The notes beneath the pieces were generated by a model. That model saw only the letters and a list, made by a program, of their open reading frames with translations, searched no databases and had not been told where the DNA came from. Shown in pieces: positions 11,001 to 20,979 of a DNA stretch of 64,000 bases. Origin of the DNA: Plasmodium coatneyi (lineage: Eukaryota > Apicomplexa > Aconoidasida > Haemosporida > Plasmodiidae); the NCBI RefSeq assembly GCF_001680005.1, contig NC_033564.1:248001-312000 (forward strand), read 5' to 3'. Every line of letters begins with the position of its first letter. Positions within the stretch are counted from its first letter, which is position 1. Made by a program: the position numbers and the translations under genes.

Positions 11001-13122
11001 CATACTTCACCAACACATCATTGCATGCACGCACGAAGTCTCCCAAAAGAGCCACGTCCAAGTTCCTATAATTATTGTGCAAATTTAAGTTTCGGATATT
11101 GGAATTTTTCAAAGGATAAAATATTTTTGAAATACACTTTATCAGTTTGTATACTTTGCTCAGTGTCTTTATTTTAAAAATGTCCACATTTTGGGGGTAG
11201 CTATTCTTCCTATTGGGAACGCTGCCAAGGAGAGTGCTTCCTTCACGTTGCCTCTGATGTATCCTCCTTCTGTGTTCCCTTTTCAACGCGTCGAAATTGA
11301 AAAGGGAGAGCAAAACTTTTCTCCTCAAAATTATAGACATTATTTTGTTCAACAACAAGACGCTACTTCTTAGCAACAACGTTTGCGATTCGAAAATGAT
11401 AAAGGGGATGTAGATGTAATACTTTTCCTGCAGAAATTGGAGGTTTCCATGGAGGTGCTTGTAGATGTGGTTGAATATGTCCAGTATGTGTTTCACACTT
11501 TCTTCAGTCAGATGGAACTTGTTCTTGAGGTAGGTTATTTGGTGGGGGCTGTACGGGGATTCTTCGGAAAGGCGGTCTCCCTTGACAGATTCACCCACGG
11601 AGATGTCACCCAATGGGAGGTCACTTCTACCGTTGTCAATTCCACCACTGCTATTTGCAGAGGCCCCCCCCGCGGACAGCACATTAAAATGCAGCAACTT
11701 GCACAAGCTCCAAATCACCCACAGGGATTCGTCGATCGATAAGTACTCCTTCACCTTATTCAAGTGAAAAACGATTAGCGAAAAAAACTTCACAAAATTA
11801 TTTAACAGGGTACTTGTCACCGCCTTAATATCCGAGTAAGCCACATAATTACTGGTGTCAATACTGTTGGAACTTTTGAAAAGCTTTATCAGGATAATTG
11901 TGATGGCCCAAAGAATGGAAGACATTTCATAGGAACAAAATTTATTCATGTCTTTTATTAAAATTTCCAAACATTTGTTAATGTCTCCATACGTTAGGTG
12001 AAATTCTTTCACTCTCGTTTGATTTGGATCGAAATATTTATTCTTAACCAACACGTAATCCCTCCTCAGCTGTATTTTTATGTATTTTTTATTTAACCCA
12101 ATGGACATTTTATGTAGCCATTTTTCTACACATGTGTGATCGAACCCTTCGTCCTTTATCGCTGTGACGAAGTTGGCAAAGTTCTTCTCCTTCCACGATT
12201 GGTAGATGTAGTTCAGCAGGTCCAGCGATCTGCAAAGGGGGGGGGGGGGGGGGAAATGAATAAAATTGTAACAAAAATTGTAGCAAAAATGGCCATCAAA
12301 ATGGATCGTCAAAACTGTGGGGCAAGCTCACCGGTTCTCTTCAGCGCCCTGCAGAAAGCTCCGCACATTCGTATTCTGTATATCCACGACCCCCTGGGGG
12401 GTTCCCTTCTTCCGATAGGCACCTCTGTTCCTACCGACAAGACTTCCTACCCTTCCGTATGTCTGACTCATTTGCTTGAATCCCCCCTCGTCCCGCCTGG
12501 GGCTCTTCCCTTGGCCAATTTCTTTCCCTCCATCGTCTTTAATTTGATCCTTCTTCGAATAACCTCTCACTGCGTCACTTGTTGCACCCAGCGTGTGACT
12601 ATCTTGTGTGCGCTCCTTAAACCCGTTGGATAAAAGGTCCCTCCTTTCTCTGACTACATTTTTAACTTCATCCTCCAGCACAGCTACGGAACTGCTATGT
12701 GTGATGGTAAAATCTTCTAACGGGGAGGCGTCCGCCTTCCTTTCTTTGCTGCTCACCTGCACAGTTTGGAAACTGCTCCCTAGGGGTGATAAGCATTTAG
12801 AAGGATTCCTCAACCGATCAAAGATGCACCGACTGGGGAGCTTCAAATTCTTCTTATAATTTACATTAACAAACGTGGGGACTTCCCTTCGTCTTCCTTG
12901 GTTATGGTCACCACCATGGAAGAAGTCGTTGTTCTTGTGTTGTATACTTAACCTGCTTCCAAAAGTGTGTGTTCTTACAGAAACTACGCACTTGATATTT
13001 ATGGCTATGAACAGGAGAGCCAGGAGCTGAGCATATAGCATCTTATGGTCCTTCTTCCTTCCATTATTTTTCTGCCTTTGGGTTATCTCTGCAGCTTCGG
13101 TGGAGTCATTTCGGCCAATCAT
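8026..13122 (-). CDS. Large helical-repeat protein, candidate organellar RNA-binding (HPR/RAP-like) protein
   Basis: Exons in coding order are 13122-12332, 12229-8275 and 8130-8026, about 1,616 residues. The first junction completes CGA across the splice, and the last exon ends in KATN followed by TGA (8026-8028). The N-terminus has a hydrophobic stretch (LLALLFIAINIKCVVSV, residues about 31-48) and then a basic, asparagine-containing region, compatible with a bipartite organelle leader. The body has recurrent helix-hairpin motifs of the LWAxxxL type: LSSILWAITIILIKL, SLWVIWSLCKLL, LGSALWAMTSLNKH and LSYIMYSLANVDS. This pattern resembles the heptatricopeptide-repeat/RAP class of apicomplexan organellar RNA-binding proteins. 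I see no clear C-terminal RAP domain. Low-complexity Ser/Asn/Asp and Glu-rich inserts separate the helical blocks. The function is inferred from motif pattern only. Confidence 0.7.
8727..8829 (-). repeat. Coding triplet/9-bp repeat (Asn-Ser-Asp tract)
   Basis: Degenerate repeat of TTACTACTG-type units, encoding a Ser/Asn/Asp tract on the minus strand within the helical-repeat gene. Confidence 0.8.
12237..12253 (+). repeat. G17 run: C17 polypyrimidine tract of intron 1 in the helical-repeat gene
   Basis: On the transcribed strand this is C17 followed by TTTGCAG at the 3' splice site. It is the only long G/C homopolymer noticed in a window full of A/T runs. Confidence 0.95.
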
Positions 13123-14096
13123 TTCTTGCGGTGTGGGGCGCTATCTGGTGGAGTTTCATTGTGTTCCTTTCGCTTTACATAGGCTTGGTTCGCTTGTTTT
13201 CGATTATCTTTTACTCATTTACTCTTTTATCTTACCTTAATTTATCTTTTCTTTTTTTTTTTTTATTTTATCCCCGAAGGGGTACTAGTACTCCACTCCG
13301 AACGACGGTCGCGGTGAAGAAAAGCAGAAGCTACATTTAGGGTTCCCTCGAAATGGCAAAAAAAAGTAGCGGTATACGGATACACCTGAAGGTGGGAGGA
13401 AACCCTTCTTGAGCTGAATTAAAGGGTGGAACATCTGCACAATATGCAACACACAGTGGCCAATAAATATATTTTTGCCTCCCTTTTTCGACCCCGTTAC
13501 ATCACCGAAGGGAGGGCTCCACACCAAATTTGGGGTTAGGCAGATTGCATAGCAGGACGATACTTGACTCACCAAAAAGGGAAAACAAAATTGACGTTTC
13601 ATGTTTTCCGCTTTTTTTTTTTTGGCGAAAGGGGGCGGTTAAACGCATGTAGAAGAGGAAGGGTAAAATGAAGTCATTTTTTGAGGGTACACAAAGAGTG
13701 TTACACCATGAATGTGCTCACTTCTACGCAGGTAACACTAGGGCGAAATAGTAATCGTGCAAAGTAGAAATGGCCCCTCGGGAGAAACAATAATCCGCCC
13801 AAGGAACATCGCCCCTGTGGGGATGACTCCACACACGTCCGATTTGTACAAACGTCCAAATGAGGTCAACGCTGAGTAGCACTCGTAACGAAAATATGAC
13901 TGCACCTTTGGATAACTAACTTCAATTAAGCAAATCCGTTCACACCAAATGTGTGAGGGCTAACTGCAACGCTGGTGAGGGTGCAAAAAAAGGCCATGTA
14001 ACCCTCCACACCAACAACAACAACAACAACAACACTACAACAACATTACAACTCTTCCTCCAAACAAATCACAACCGCAACTGCCACAGGGATAAG
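13123..14096. promoter_or_regulatory. Divergent promoter region between helical-repeat gene (-) and DEAD helicase (+)
   Basis: Region of 974 bp between divergent start codons. The last 150 bp before the helicase ATG contain a CAA-repeat stretch (about 14012-14045) and two tiny upstream reading frames starting at 13949 (four sense codons, then stop) and 13996 (ATG-TAA). These could damp translation if they lie in the 5' UTR. Confidence 0.5.
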
Positions 14097-17000
14097 ATGA
14101 ATACCAAGTGGCTATCCCGGTGGAGGTGCCCCCAATGGGGAAAAGCATCCCCTACGTTGCACTACTTACAGCAGGCCAAATTGTTGAGAACAAAAAGGAG
14201 GACGAAATGGATAAAGATTTCGGAGAGGGGTACTGCAGACGAAACCGACGAATGGATGCATCTGAGTCAAAGTAACATGTCTGCTTCCACCCCAGGGGAA
14301 GAAGAAAACAAATGTGAGACAACCATGTGGGGAAATAACATCCCTAATGAAGGTGAACCCAGTAAGGAGAAGTACACACAAAAGGGTACGCCCCCAAATG
14401 AGCAACTCCGTAGAAGGTACCAAGAAGTGCAAAAAAAACTGTATCAAAAGTACAACCACCAGGGAGTAGGAAGCGACCCGCATAAAGTACAGACATATGA
14501 AAGGAACTACGAACAAGTGAACGAATTAAATATCCATCGAATGTTACTCCTAGGACTGGAAAAACTTAACATAAGCGAATTAAATAAAATGCAAGTGAAC
14601 AGCTTTCTAACCATACAACAGGGGAAAGATGTGCTCATAAATTACCCGGACGGGTCAGGCAAAACTGTAGCCTACTTGCTACCCATCCTGAATAATATCT
14701 ACTTTGTGCATGACTACCTGGAGGAGCTGATCCTTGAAAGTCACCATGGGGAAAAAAAAAAAAGGTTTGGAAACTCCGTCCAGGGAAACTTCAAATTTAA
14801 CAACAACTTCGACTTGTACAACGAAATGAGGAAGTACTTCCTGAAGTATAGTCACTACAGGAAGAATGTACTGCTGGAAGGTAGTGGAACCCATGTCGGT
14901 AAGAAGATGAACCAGAAATTTCACCTGCTACCAAATCATTTTGATGAATATGAACTGGGTGAAGAACCCATGTGCGGGTCTCCTCCATTGGGTAGGATGC
15001 ACCGAACGCAGAAAAGGGAAAAAAAAAATACATCAATGGGGGACCAAACTGGTAGTAGACACGGAGGCCACGCAGAAGCCCAGCAAACTCGCGTCACCCT
15101 AATGAACAAACTGATAGAAGTAATAAAAATTAACAAAATCAACCTGAACAACATAAATAGTGACCATACCAATAGGGAAGAGCTAGCCAAATTGGAAAGT
15201 ATTCTAATGTGCAATTTTAAGGGTAAAGAGAAAGAACCCAATTGTGTGGACACCCCTCCAGATAATGACGAATGCATCTACCGATACCTAACTAGGAACC
15301 CTTTACAAATTAATAAGCCAGTAATCATCCTAACGGTGAATAAAGACAATATAAGTCAAATTGTACGAGTGATAAAACAACTGGACGTGCTTAACCGGAT
15401 CAACATACAAACGTTGAATGACGTTCCTTATGAGGATATCCATCGGTTCATTACGGATGAAAGAACAGACGTAGAATCGCACAACGGAGAGGCGCAAATG
15501 CAGTTACAAGAGAACTACCACCCTGAGAATATCCACGTGGTACGTGTTAATCGACTTTCCAACCCCGTGTTGTGCAAAGATGAAATTATGTGGACATGTG
15601 CAGATATAGTGATTACCACGCCTGACATCTTTCTACATGCATACCAAAATGAACGAGCTAAGCAGATCCTTCCCTCCATAATAATTTTCGATGAAGTAGA
15701 TATGCTGTTCCAAAATAATGCCTACAGAAATACCATGATGAACATTTTTTACATTGTTAAGAGAAGACCCGAGATTTACAACCCCCATATTGATATTAGC
15801 AGTAGCGGATTGGAAGATGTGGCCACCTCGATTGAGGCTGCATTAACCAGAGGTGGTGAGAAGGAGGCTCCCTTTGCCCAACCCCAAGTTTTAAGTACCT
15901 TCTCAAGTGGACTTCACTCCGTTGCCAGCGACTTCGAACGCGGCCAATTTGGAGACCTGGACATGTCCCCTGTTGAGGGGGCCAAAGGGGGGAACCCTCC
16001 CGGGGATACCCACGTCAATAACGCCTCCCACGGGAAAAACCGGGTGAACGCGAAAGAAGCCACTCACCTTACCCCCCGAGCGAAGGAAAAGGAGAAAGAG
16101 CTGCCCCTACTCCAGATGATATACGTCAGTTCTACACTCCCCTCCGTGGGACACACCACCGTGGGTAGCATGCTGGCAGAACGGTTCAGCAATCTGGTCG
16201 AAATTGTGTGCACGCAGAATTATCACATCCCGAGAAACGTACGTACCCAGTGGATAGAATTGAACAGGGATAAAATTTTAAGTCACTACCTGTTTAGCAG
16301 CGGGGAGGGGGCCACACAGGAAGGGGAAAATACCTCGGGGATCGCACCCAAAGATGAGGCGATCTCCACTCAGTATAGCGGTTCTGACACCCCCCATGGG
16401 GGCAGCCTGAAGGACGCCGCCCTGTCCAGCAAAATCAACAAACTGGAGAATAGCTCTTTCGAGCACAGACTGGATCTGCTAATCCACGTTTTGAAAAAAT
16501 ATCACGAATGGTCAGCTAGCTCAGAATTGTACCAACACGCAGAATTTTCTGAACATGGTCAGGCGGAAAAGGGTACAACTATCAACCCCGATGGGGGAAA
16601 AAAAAAAAAATTTGCAAGCTCAACAAAAGGGGGGAAGTTCCACCTAATTGACAACAGAGCAGTCTACAAAACGATCGTATTTGTTAATAGCGTAAAGGAT
16701 TGCATCCGGATATATTTTTTTTTAAAAAAACACAACTGGCCCGTCTTCTGCTTTCACAAAAACATATCAATAAATTCACGGATGCAAAATCTGCACAGCT
16801 TCCACAACGCGGACGTTGCCATTTTAGTGACCACCGATTTGTTGACCAGAGGTATAGACACCCAAAATGTGGATCACATAATTAATTTCCATTTTCCCTC
16901 CGACGCGATAACGTACCTGCACCGGCTCGGGAAAATGAACAGGAAAGGCCATGACAATGATAATGATAATGGCCTTAATTGTCATAATAGTGCCGGAATA

Positions 17001-17840
17001 GGGCAAATCGGTGGAGAAGCACAAACGAAGCGATCCCACCGAGGAGACACAACTTCGGGGTATACTCCAACCCATGGTCAAGACAAAGACAACACATTTC
17101 CCCAAACAGATAAAACCGTCCTCGTGACAAACTTCCTGTCATTTTCAAATCTCCCCTTGGCACAGTCGATTAGAAGTTGTGACCAACAGAACGCAAGTTT
17201 GCTTCCCCTTTTTTCAAGGAAAAAATCTTTCAAAATGAAAATAAAAAGGAAGGAAAATAATGCCCTTGGGGAGGACAACAGATACATCGACGTTGGGGAG
17301 GCGGAAGAGGATGATATCCACATGGATGGTTATTTTCCAAACGGGGGGGAGCCCTCCACATGCGAAAATGACGAGAAAAACGTCTACGTCCAGGCGCCCT
17401 TCTCCGTTTTCTCGCTGGACGATGAGGAAGATGATGATGAAGAGGATGAACATGACAACGCAGAGGAGGCAACCCAACCGCACAGCAAATTCGCCCAACG
17501 GAGCGCGGCGGAAAAAGGAAAAACTAAAACAAAACGTAACACAACACGTGCTGGTGATGATGACCACATGGATGGGTTCCCTGGAGAGATACCCTCCTGT
17601 GAAGAAAAAAAATCGCCTCGAAAATGGCACCAATCGAAAGTACCTACTGGCGATGCTCTCCCTCGTGATAAAATCCCATCCTGGAATAACGTCCAATTTG
17701 ACAACAAGAAATTTCTGGTGGAGAGATTCAAAAGCAGGGATTGCTATCTCATCGGGCAAGTAAAACGGGGGAAGCTCATCTTCAACAACTTTGAAAGTAA
17801 TGCAGATGGGGACGACGATGAGGAGGAGTTGCTCTTTTGA
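14097..17840 (+). CDS. Divergent DEAD-box RNA helicase with basic leader, probably organellar
   Basis: ATP-dependent RNA helicase, 1,247 residues, single exon. The frame is open upstream to 13953 without an ATG, so 14097 is the first methionine. Helicase motifs in order: Q-like LNISELNKMQVNSF (about 155-168), motif I YPDGSGKT, IVITTPDIF, motif II as FDEVD (DEAD replaced by DEVD, about residue 533), motif III as YVSSTLPS, IVFVNSVKD, ILVTTDLLTRGID and motif VI as HRLGKMNRKG. In most relatives motif VI is HRxGRxGR, so the first arginine is replaced by lysine. Long acidic or polar inserts split the two RecA lobes. The N-terminus (KWLSRWRCPQWGK and a following RTKRRTKW) is basic and lacks acidic residues, like a mitochondrial presequence. 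The C-terminal 200 residues are acidic and low complexity. Confidence 0.85.
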   Translation: MNTKWLSRWRCPQWGKASPTLHYLQQAKLLRTKRRTKWIKISERGTADETDEWMHLSQSNMSASTPGEEENKCETTMWGNNIPNEGEPSKEKYTQKGTPPNEQLRRRYQEVQKKLYQKYNHQGVGSDPHKVQTYERNYEQVNELNIHRMLLLGLEKLNISELNKMQVNSFLTIQQGKDVLINYPDGSGKTVAYLLPILNNIYFVHDYLEELILESHHGEKKKRFGNSVQGNFKFNNNFDLYNEMRKYFLKYSHYRKNVLLEGSGTHVGKKMNQKFHLLPNHFDEYELGEEPMCGSPPLGRMHRTQKREKKNTSMGDQTGSRHGGHAEAQQTRVTLMNKLIEVIKINKINLNNINSDHTNREELAKLESILMCNFKGKEKEPNCVDTPPDNDECIYRYLTRNPLQINKPVIILTVNKDNISQIVRVIKQLDVLNRINIQTLNDVPYEDIHRFITDERTDVESHNGEAQMQLQENYHPENIHVVRVNRLSNPVLCKDEIMWTCADIVITTPDIFLHAYQNERAKQILPSIIIFDEVDMLFQNNAYRNTMMNIFYIVKRRPEIYNPHIDISSSGLEDVATSIEAALTRGGEKEAPFAQPQVLSTFSSGLHSVASDFERGQFGDLDMSPVEGAKGGNPPGDTHVNNASHGKNRVNAKEATHLTPRAKEKEKELPLLQMIYVSSTLPSVGHTTVGSMLAERFSNLVEIVCTQNYHIPRNVRTQWIELNRDKILSHYLFSSGEGATQEGENTSGIAPKDEAISTQYSGSDTPHGGSLKDAALSSKINKLENSSFEHRLDLLIHVLKKYHEWSASSELYQHAEFSEHGQAEKGTTINPDGGKKKKFASSTKGGKFHLIDNRAVYKTIVFVNSVKDCIRIYFFLKKHNWPVFCFHKNISINSRMQNLHSFHNADVAILVTTDLLTRGIDTQNVDHIINFHFPSDAITYLHRLGKMNRKGHDNDNDNGLNCHNSAGIGQIGGEAQTKRSHRGDTTSGYTPTHGQDKDNTFPQTDKTVLVTNFLSFSNLPLAQSIRSCDQQNASLLPLFSRKKSFKMKIKRKENNALGEDNRYIDVGEAEEDDIHMDGYFPNGGEPSTCENDEKNVYVQAPFSVFSLDDEEDDDEEDEHDNAEEATQPHSKFAQRSAAEKGKTKTKRNTTRAGDDDHMDGFPGEIPSCEEKKSPRKWHQSKVPTGDALPRDKIPSWNNVQFDNKKFLVERFKSRDCYLIGQVKRGKLIFNNFESNADGDDDEEELLF

Positions 17841-18033
17841 GTGGATAGAGGTTCGTCTCTATCTGGTCCGCAATGTGATGCTCCGGTTAGGTGGGTCCAA
17901 AGTGCACACAAAATGTGTCTTCCTTCTGATGGAGAAGCTCCGAAAGGGTTAACCATTCGTGGGTATGTTTCTTCGCCCTATCACGTGGCTAGTTAACACA
18001 TGCTTACCTACCACGTGGTTACCTACCGTGTGG
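17841..18033. other. Short convergent spacer with imperfect repeats
   Basis: Gap of 193 bp between the stop codons of the convergent DEAD helicase and SF1 helicase genes. The right end contains short imperfect repeats of ACCTACC/GTGGCTA type (17985-18035). The 3' UTRs probably overlap. Confidence 0.5.
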
Positions 18034-20979
18034 CTACCCCCCTACGGGTATCTGCTCCACGTCCACCAACTCGTTCACCATGTATACCTTCCCATGGTTG
18101 AGGACCGTCTCATACAGCTCATTCAACAGCTTATCGTTCGATATGGTGCTGGAATTCCCCACTATAACGACGTGCCGCTTGGCCCTAGTAATAGCCACAT
18201 TTAACCGTCGATAATCTTTCAAAAAACCAATGTTCTTAAAATAATTGGAACACACAAGAGATAAAATGACGATCTCTTTTTCCCTCCCTTGGAAAGAATC
18301 AACAGTCGCTATTTCGATGTCTTTATAAAATGAGGTGAAATTCTTCTCATCGTATAAATTATCGTAAAGAATATTTTTCAGCAAATTCATTTGCTTCGAA
18401 TATGGAGTGATCACGCAAATATGCTTGGCACTGATCTGGTCTGCATGCAGCATCCGCTCGATTAGCTTATACACCACGTAGGCCTCTCCTCTGTTGCTTC
18501 TGGACTTGTTGTTCAGGTTTACTATGTCGTCAATATCAATTTGGACGGCGTCTTGTAGTGCCTTCTCCTGCTCTGACTTAGTGGCTACCTCCTCCTCCGC
18601 ATGGGAACTCCGTTCGGAGCAGGACTCACTATCTTCAACGGCATCTTCCTCCCCTGCAGCGCTGTCCCCACTTTGGTTTGCTTCTTCCAAATCGTCCTCA
18701 TATATACCAAGGCCGTTTAACGCCTCTTCTCGGGCATCTTCATTATCGGCTCGTTTTTGTTCCCTCCATTCGCTGTCACCAAGGTCCCCCCCTGACAAAT
18801 GTGCTGACGCCGCTTTGCTGGGCATATTATCACCCTTCTTCTCCTTCATCTCCAGCTGTATCATGTCCAGCTCCTTGGTATCATCGAGAAATTCATCGAA
18901 CCCATCTGTCTCGATCCAAGTGATTGGGCAATAGCTGTAGCTCTGAATCATGTCCCTCAAATTTGTGCTCACCTGGGCGTTTTCATGTTCTTCCTCTTCT
19001 TCCTCCTCTTTTTCTTTCCCCTTCTTTTTCTTTTTCCCCATTTTTTTTTGTTTATCCTTGGCGTCTTTTTTACGTTCACTCGTTTGTTTCACCGATTGGG
19101 TAGTATGCCTACCCCCTGGAGTGGGTAGGAGCAGCTCCTCCACCGTGATGGCCTTGCAGGAGTCGTGCGAAACGAGTCGATCCTCATAAAAAACCTTGTT
19201 GGACCATTTCAAAATTAGGTCATTCATTCGGTACTGAATTTTAAGGAAGTAGGAAATTCTCCTTTTATATTTTTTAATAAGTCTCTCGAAAAGAGTGACG
19301 TTTAATTTGTTGCCCTTACTGTTGTGCTTCACCAAGGGGGCCAATTGTTTGTGGTCCCCGAAAAGGAAAACATTTTTCTTCGATAGTAATAGAGGCATGT
19401 AGCAGAGAGGCTCCGTGCACTGACAACACTCATCAACACAAACAACATCGAAAAGAAAATTCGTATTTTTCACATATTTATTTAACTCATAATTTGAGCT
19501 ACTTGAGCAGGTAGAAAAAATGACGTTATTTTTGTTCATAATTTCTGTAAAAAAAATATTTTTTTTTTTTTTTCGACTTTTGTTTAGCATCCTAATTTCG
19601 TATTTCAAATTAGCTATTCCTTTTCTATCGAAGGGAGTCCTTTCACTTTTTTTTTTATTCTTCAGTTTGTTGATTTCTGTCTTCATTTTTTCTATGTCCT
19701 TATCAATGTCTTCACACAACTTATACGAATCGCAGCTTTTTATTTTTTCATCATAACTATAACTCCACAAGTCCTTTCTTATTTTTGACTTTATTCCAAT
19801 GCGAACTACATTCTTCACATTCATGTTTACACATTTTGCCAATATGTTATCGACGGAGACATTACTTGGTCCAGTCACGAGAATTTTTTTATTCCTTTTG
19901 ACTAACTGGTAGATCACTTCGCAGAGCACTGTTGTTTTTCCTGTCCCTGGTGGTCCGTGGACACAGAAAATGTCCTTCGAGTATAGGCAGAAGTACACGG
20001 CCTTCTTTTGACTGTCGTTTAGGTTTTTGTTTCCCCACTCTGTTTTATCGCATTGGTGGATGTAGTTCGCTTCGTTGGCGAGGTCCTCCTCAGAGGGGTA
20101 GCCAACGGGGGAATCCCCATTTGCATTATCACTAATATCGGGGGCTTCTTCCACTTTTGGTGACTCCCCCGATTGGGGTGATTCCCCAATTTCTAGCTCC
20201 TTCCCCGCCTGCGCTTTCCTGCGGAAGATGTCCAGAACCCGCCGCAGAAACGCATCCTGCGAGGGAATCTTCCCAAAAAAGAGGATCTTCACCACATCGG
20301 AGGGAGTTTCCAAACTTCCCTTCATCAAATTAATGGCCTGCAATTGACGCTGCATAGAAATTTCACTATTGACCAGACACACATCAAAGTAGCTTTTATC
20401 GACCAGCAGGTAGGTGCCACTAACGTTTAGCTCTTTACACAACTCGTCTGCATATCTAACGATAAGGTTTATTTGATTTTTTTTCACTTTATGGACAGTG
20501 CACACGTATATATTCACAGAATCCTTTATAACAGAATTCTTATTTACAACGGTGTGCTCCTTATCCAGACAATATCTTTTCCTCTTCCTCGAGAAATGTA
20601 CAATACTCCCCTTACTAAACATATTGTTGTTGAAGTTTTCTATATTCTCCTCATCGCTTAAGTCATTGGACTTTATTTTTTTTCTCCTTTTAACTAGCTT
20701 AATAATGTATGCATTTTGGTTGTCATTATATTTCGTTGCTGTTTTAATAGTCAGATCGTTTAGTAGAATTCCCTTTTCGATGAGCTCTTCTTTGGTGAGA
20801 TGCTCGTAACACATTTCTAGTTCCTTCATTTCGTGTATGTTCTCCAGTTTGATCAGCTCCTCAAATTTGTCCAGCACTCTTCCACGCGGTCGCCGTGACT
20901 TCTTCCTATCGACCGTTCTATCCCCTTTGCCCGGCGTCACCACATTGGGTTGCTTCTCCACCTCGTCCTGCTTCTCCAT
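18034..20979 (-). CDS. IGHMBP2/SMUBP-2-type superfamily 1 helicase
   Basis: SF1B (UPF1-like) nucleic-acid helicase, 981 residues, single exon from ATG 20979 to TAG 18034-18036. After a basic N-terminus and a barrel-like region come the motifs: I GPPGTGKTT (about residue 340), Ib GPSNVSVDN, II VDECCQ (about 513), III GDHKQLAPL, IV IQYRMND (about 582), V VDSFQGREKEIVILS (about 894) and VI RRLNVAITRAKRHVVIVG (about 931). The order and spacing fit IGHMBP2/SMUBP-2 better than SEN1 or DNA2; no DNA2 nuclease domain is present. An insert of roughly 220 residues, rich in Lys/Glu then Asp/Glu/Ser, separates motifs IV and V. No R3H or zinc-finger tail is visible. The gene lies head-to-head with the kinase-like gene and tail-to-tail with the DEAD helicase. 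Expected roles are RNA-DNA helicase functions in translation or replication. Confidence 0.85.
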   Translation of the reverse strand: MEKQDEVEKQPNVVTPGKGDRTVDRKKSRRPRGRVLDKFEELIKLENIHEMKELEMCYEHLTKEELIEKGILLNDLTIKTATKYNDNQNAYIIKLVKRRKKIKSNDLSDEENIENFNNNMFSKGSIVHFSRKRKRYCLDKEHTVVNKNSVIKDSVNIYVCTVHKVKKNQINLIVRYADELCKELNVSGTYLLVDKSYFDVCLVNSEISMQRQLQAINLMKGSLETPSDVVKILFFGKIPSQDAFLRRVLDIFRRKAQAGKELEIGESPQSGESPKVEEAPDISDNANGDSPVGYPSEEDLANEANYIHQCDKTEWGNKNLNDSQKKAVYFCLYSKDIFCVHGPPGTGKTTVLCEVIYQLVKRNKKILVTGPSNVSVDNILAKCVNMNVKNVVRIGIKSKIRKDLWSYSYDEKIKSCDSYKLCEDIDKDIEKMKTEINKLKNKKKSERTPFDRKGIANLKYEIRMLNKSRKKKKNIFFTEIMNKNNVIFSTCSSSSNYELNKYVKNTNFLFDVVCVDECCQCTEPLCYMPLLLSKKNVFLFGDHKQLAPLVKHNSKGNKLNVTLFERLIKKYKRRISYFLKIQYRMNDLILKWSNKVFYEDRLVSHDSCKAITVEELLLPTPGGRHTTQSVKQTSERKKDAKDKQKKMGKKKKKGKEKEEEEEEEHENAQVSTNLRDMIQSYSYCPITWIETDGFDEFLDDTKELDMIQLEMKEKKGDNMPSKAASAHLSGGDLGDSEWREQKRADNEDAREEALNGLGIYEDDLEEANQSGDSAAGEEDAVEDSESCSERSSHAEEEVATKSEQEKALQDAVQIDIDDIVNLNNKSRSNRGEAYVVYKLIERMLHADQISAKHICVITPYSKQMNLLKNILYDNLYDEKNFTSFYKDIEIATVDSFQGREKEIVILSLVCSNYFKNIGFLKDYRRLNVAITRAKRHVVIVGNSSTISNDKLLNELYETVLNHGKVYMVNELVDVEQIPVGG

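Noticed and set aside
13953..14096. N-terminal extension of the DEAD helicase frame beginning at a GTG
   Set aside because: Nuclear eukaryotic genes start at ATG; the first ATG is 14097. Similar TTG extensions were dropped for XRN (6594), the SF1 helicase (20997) and the RRM gene (33241).
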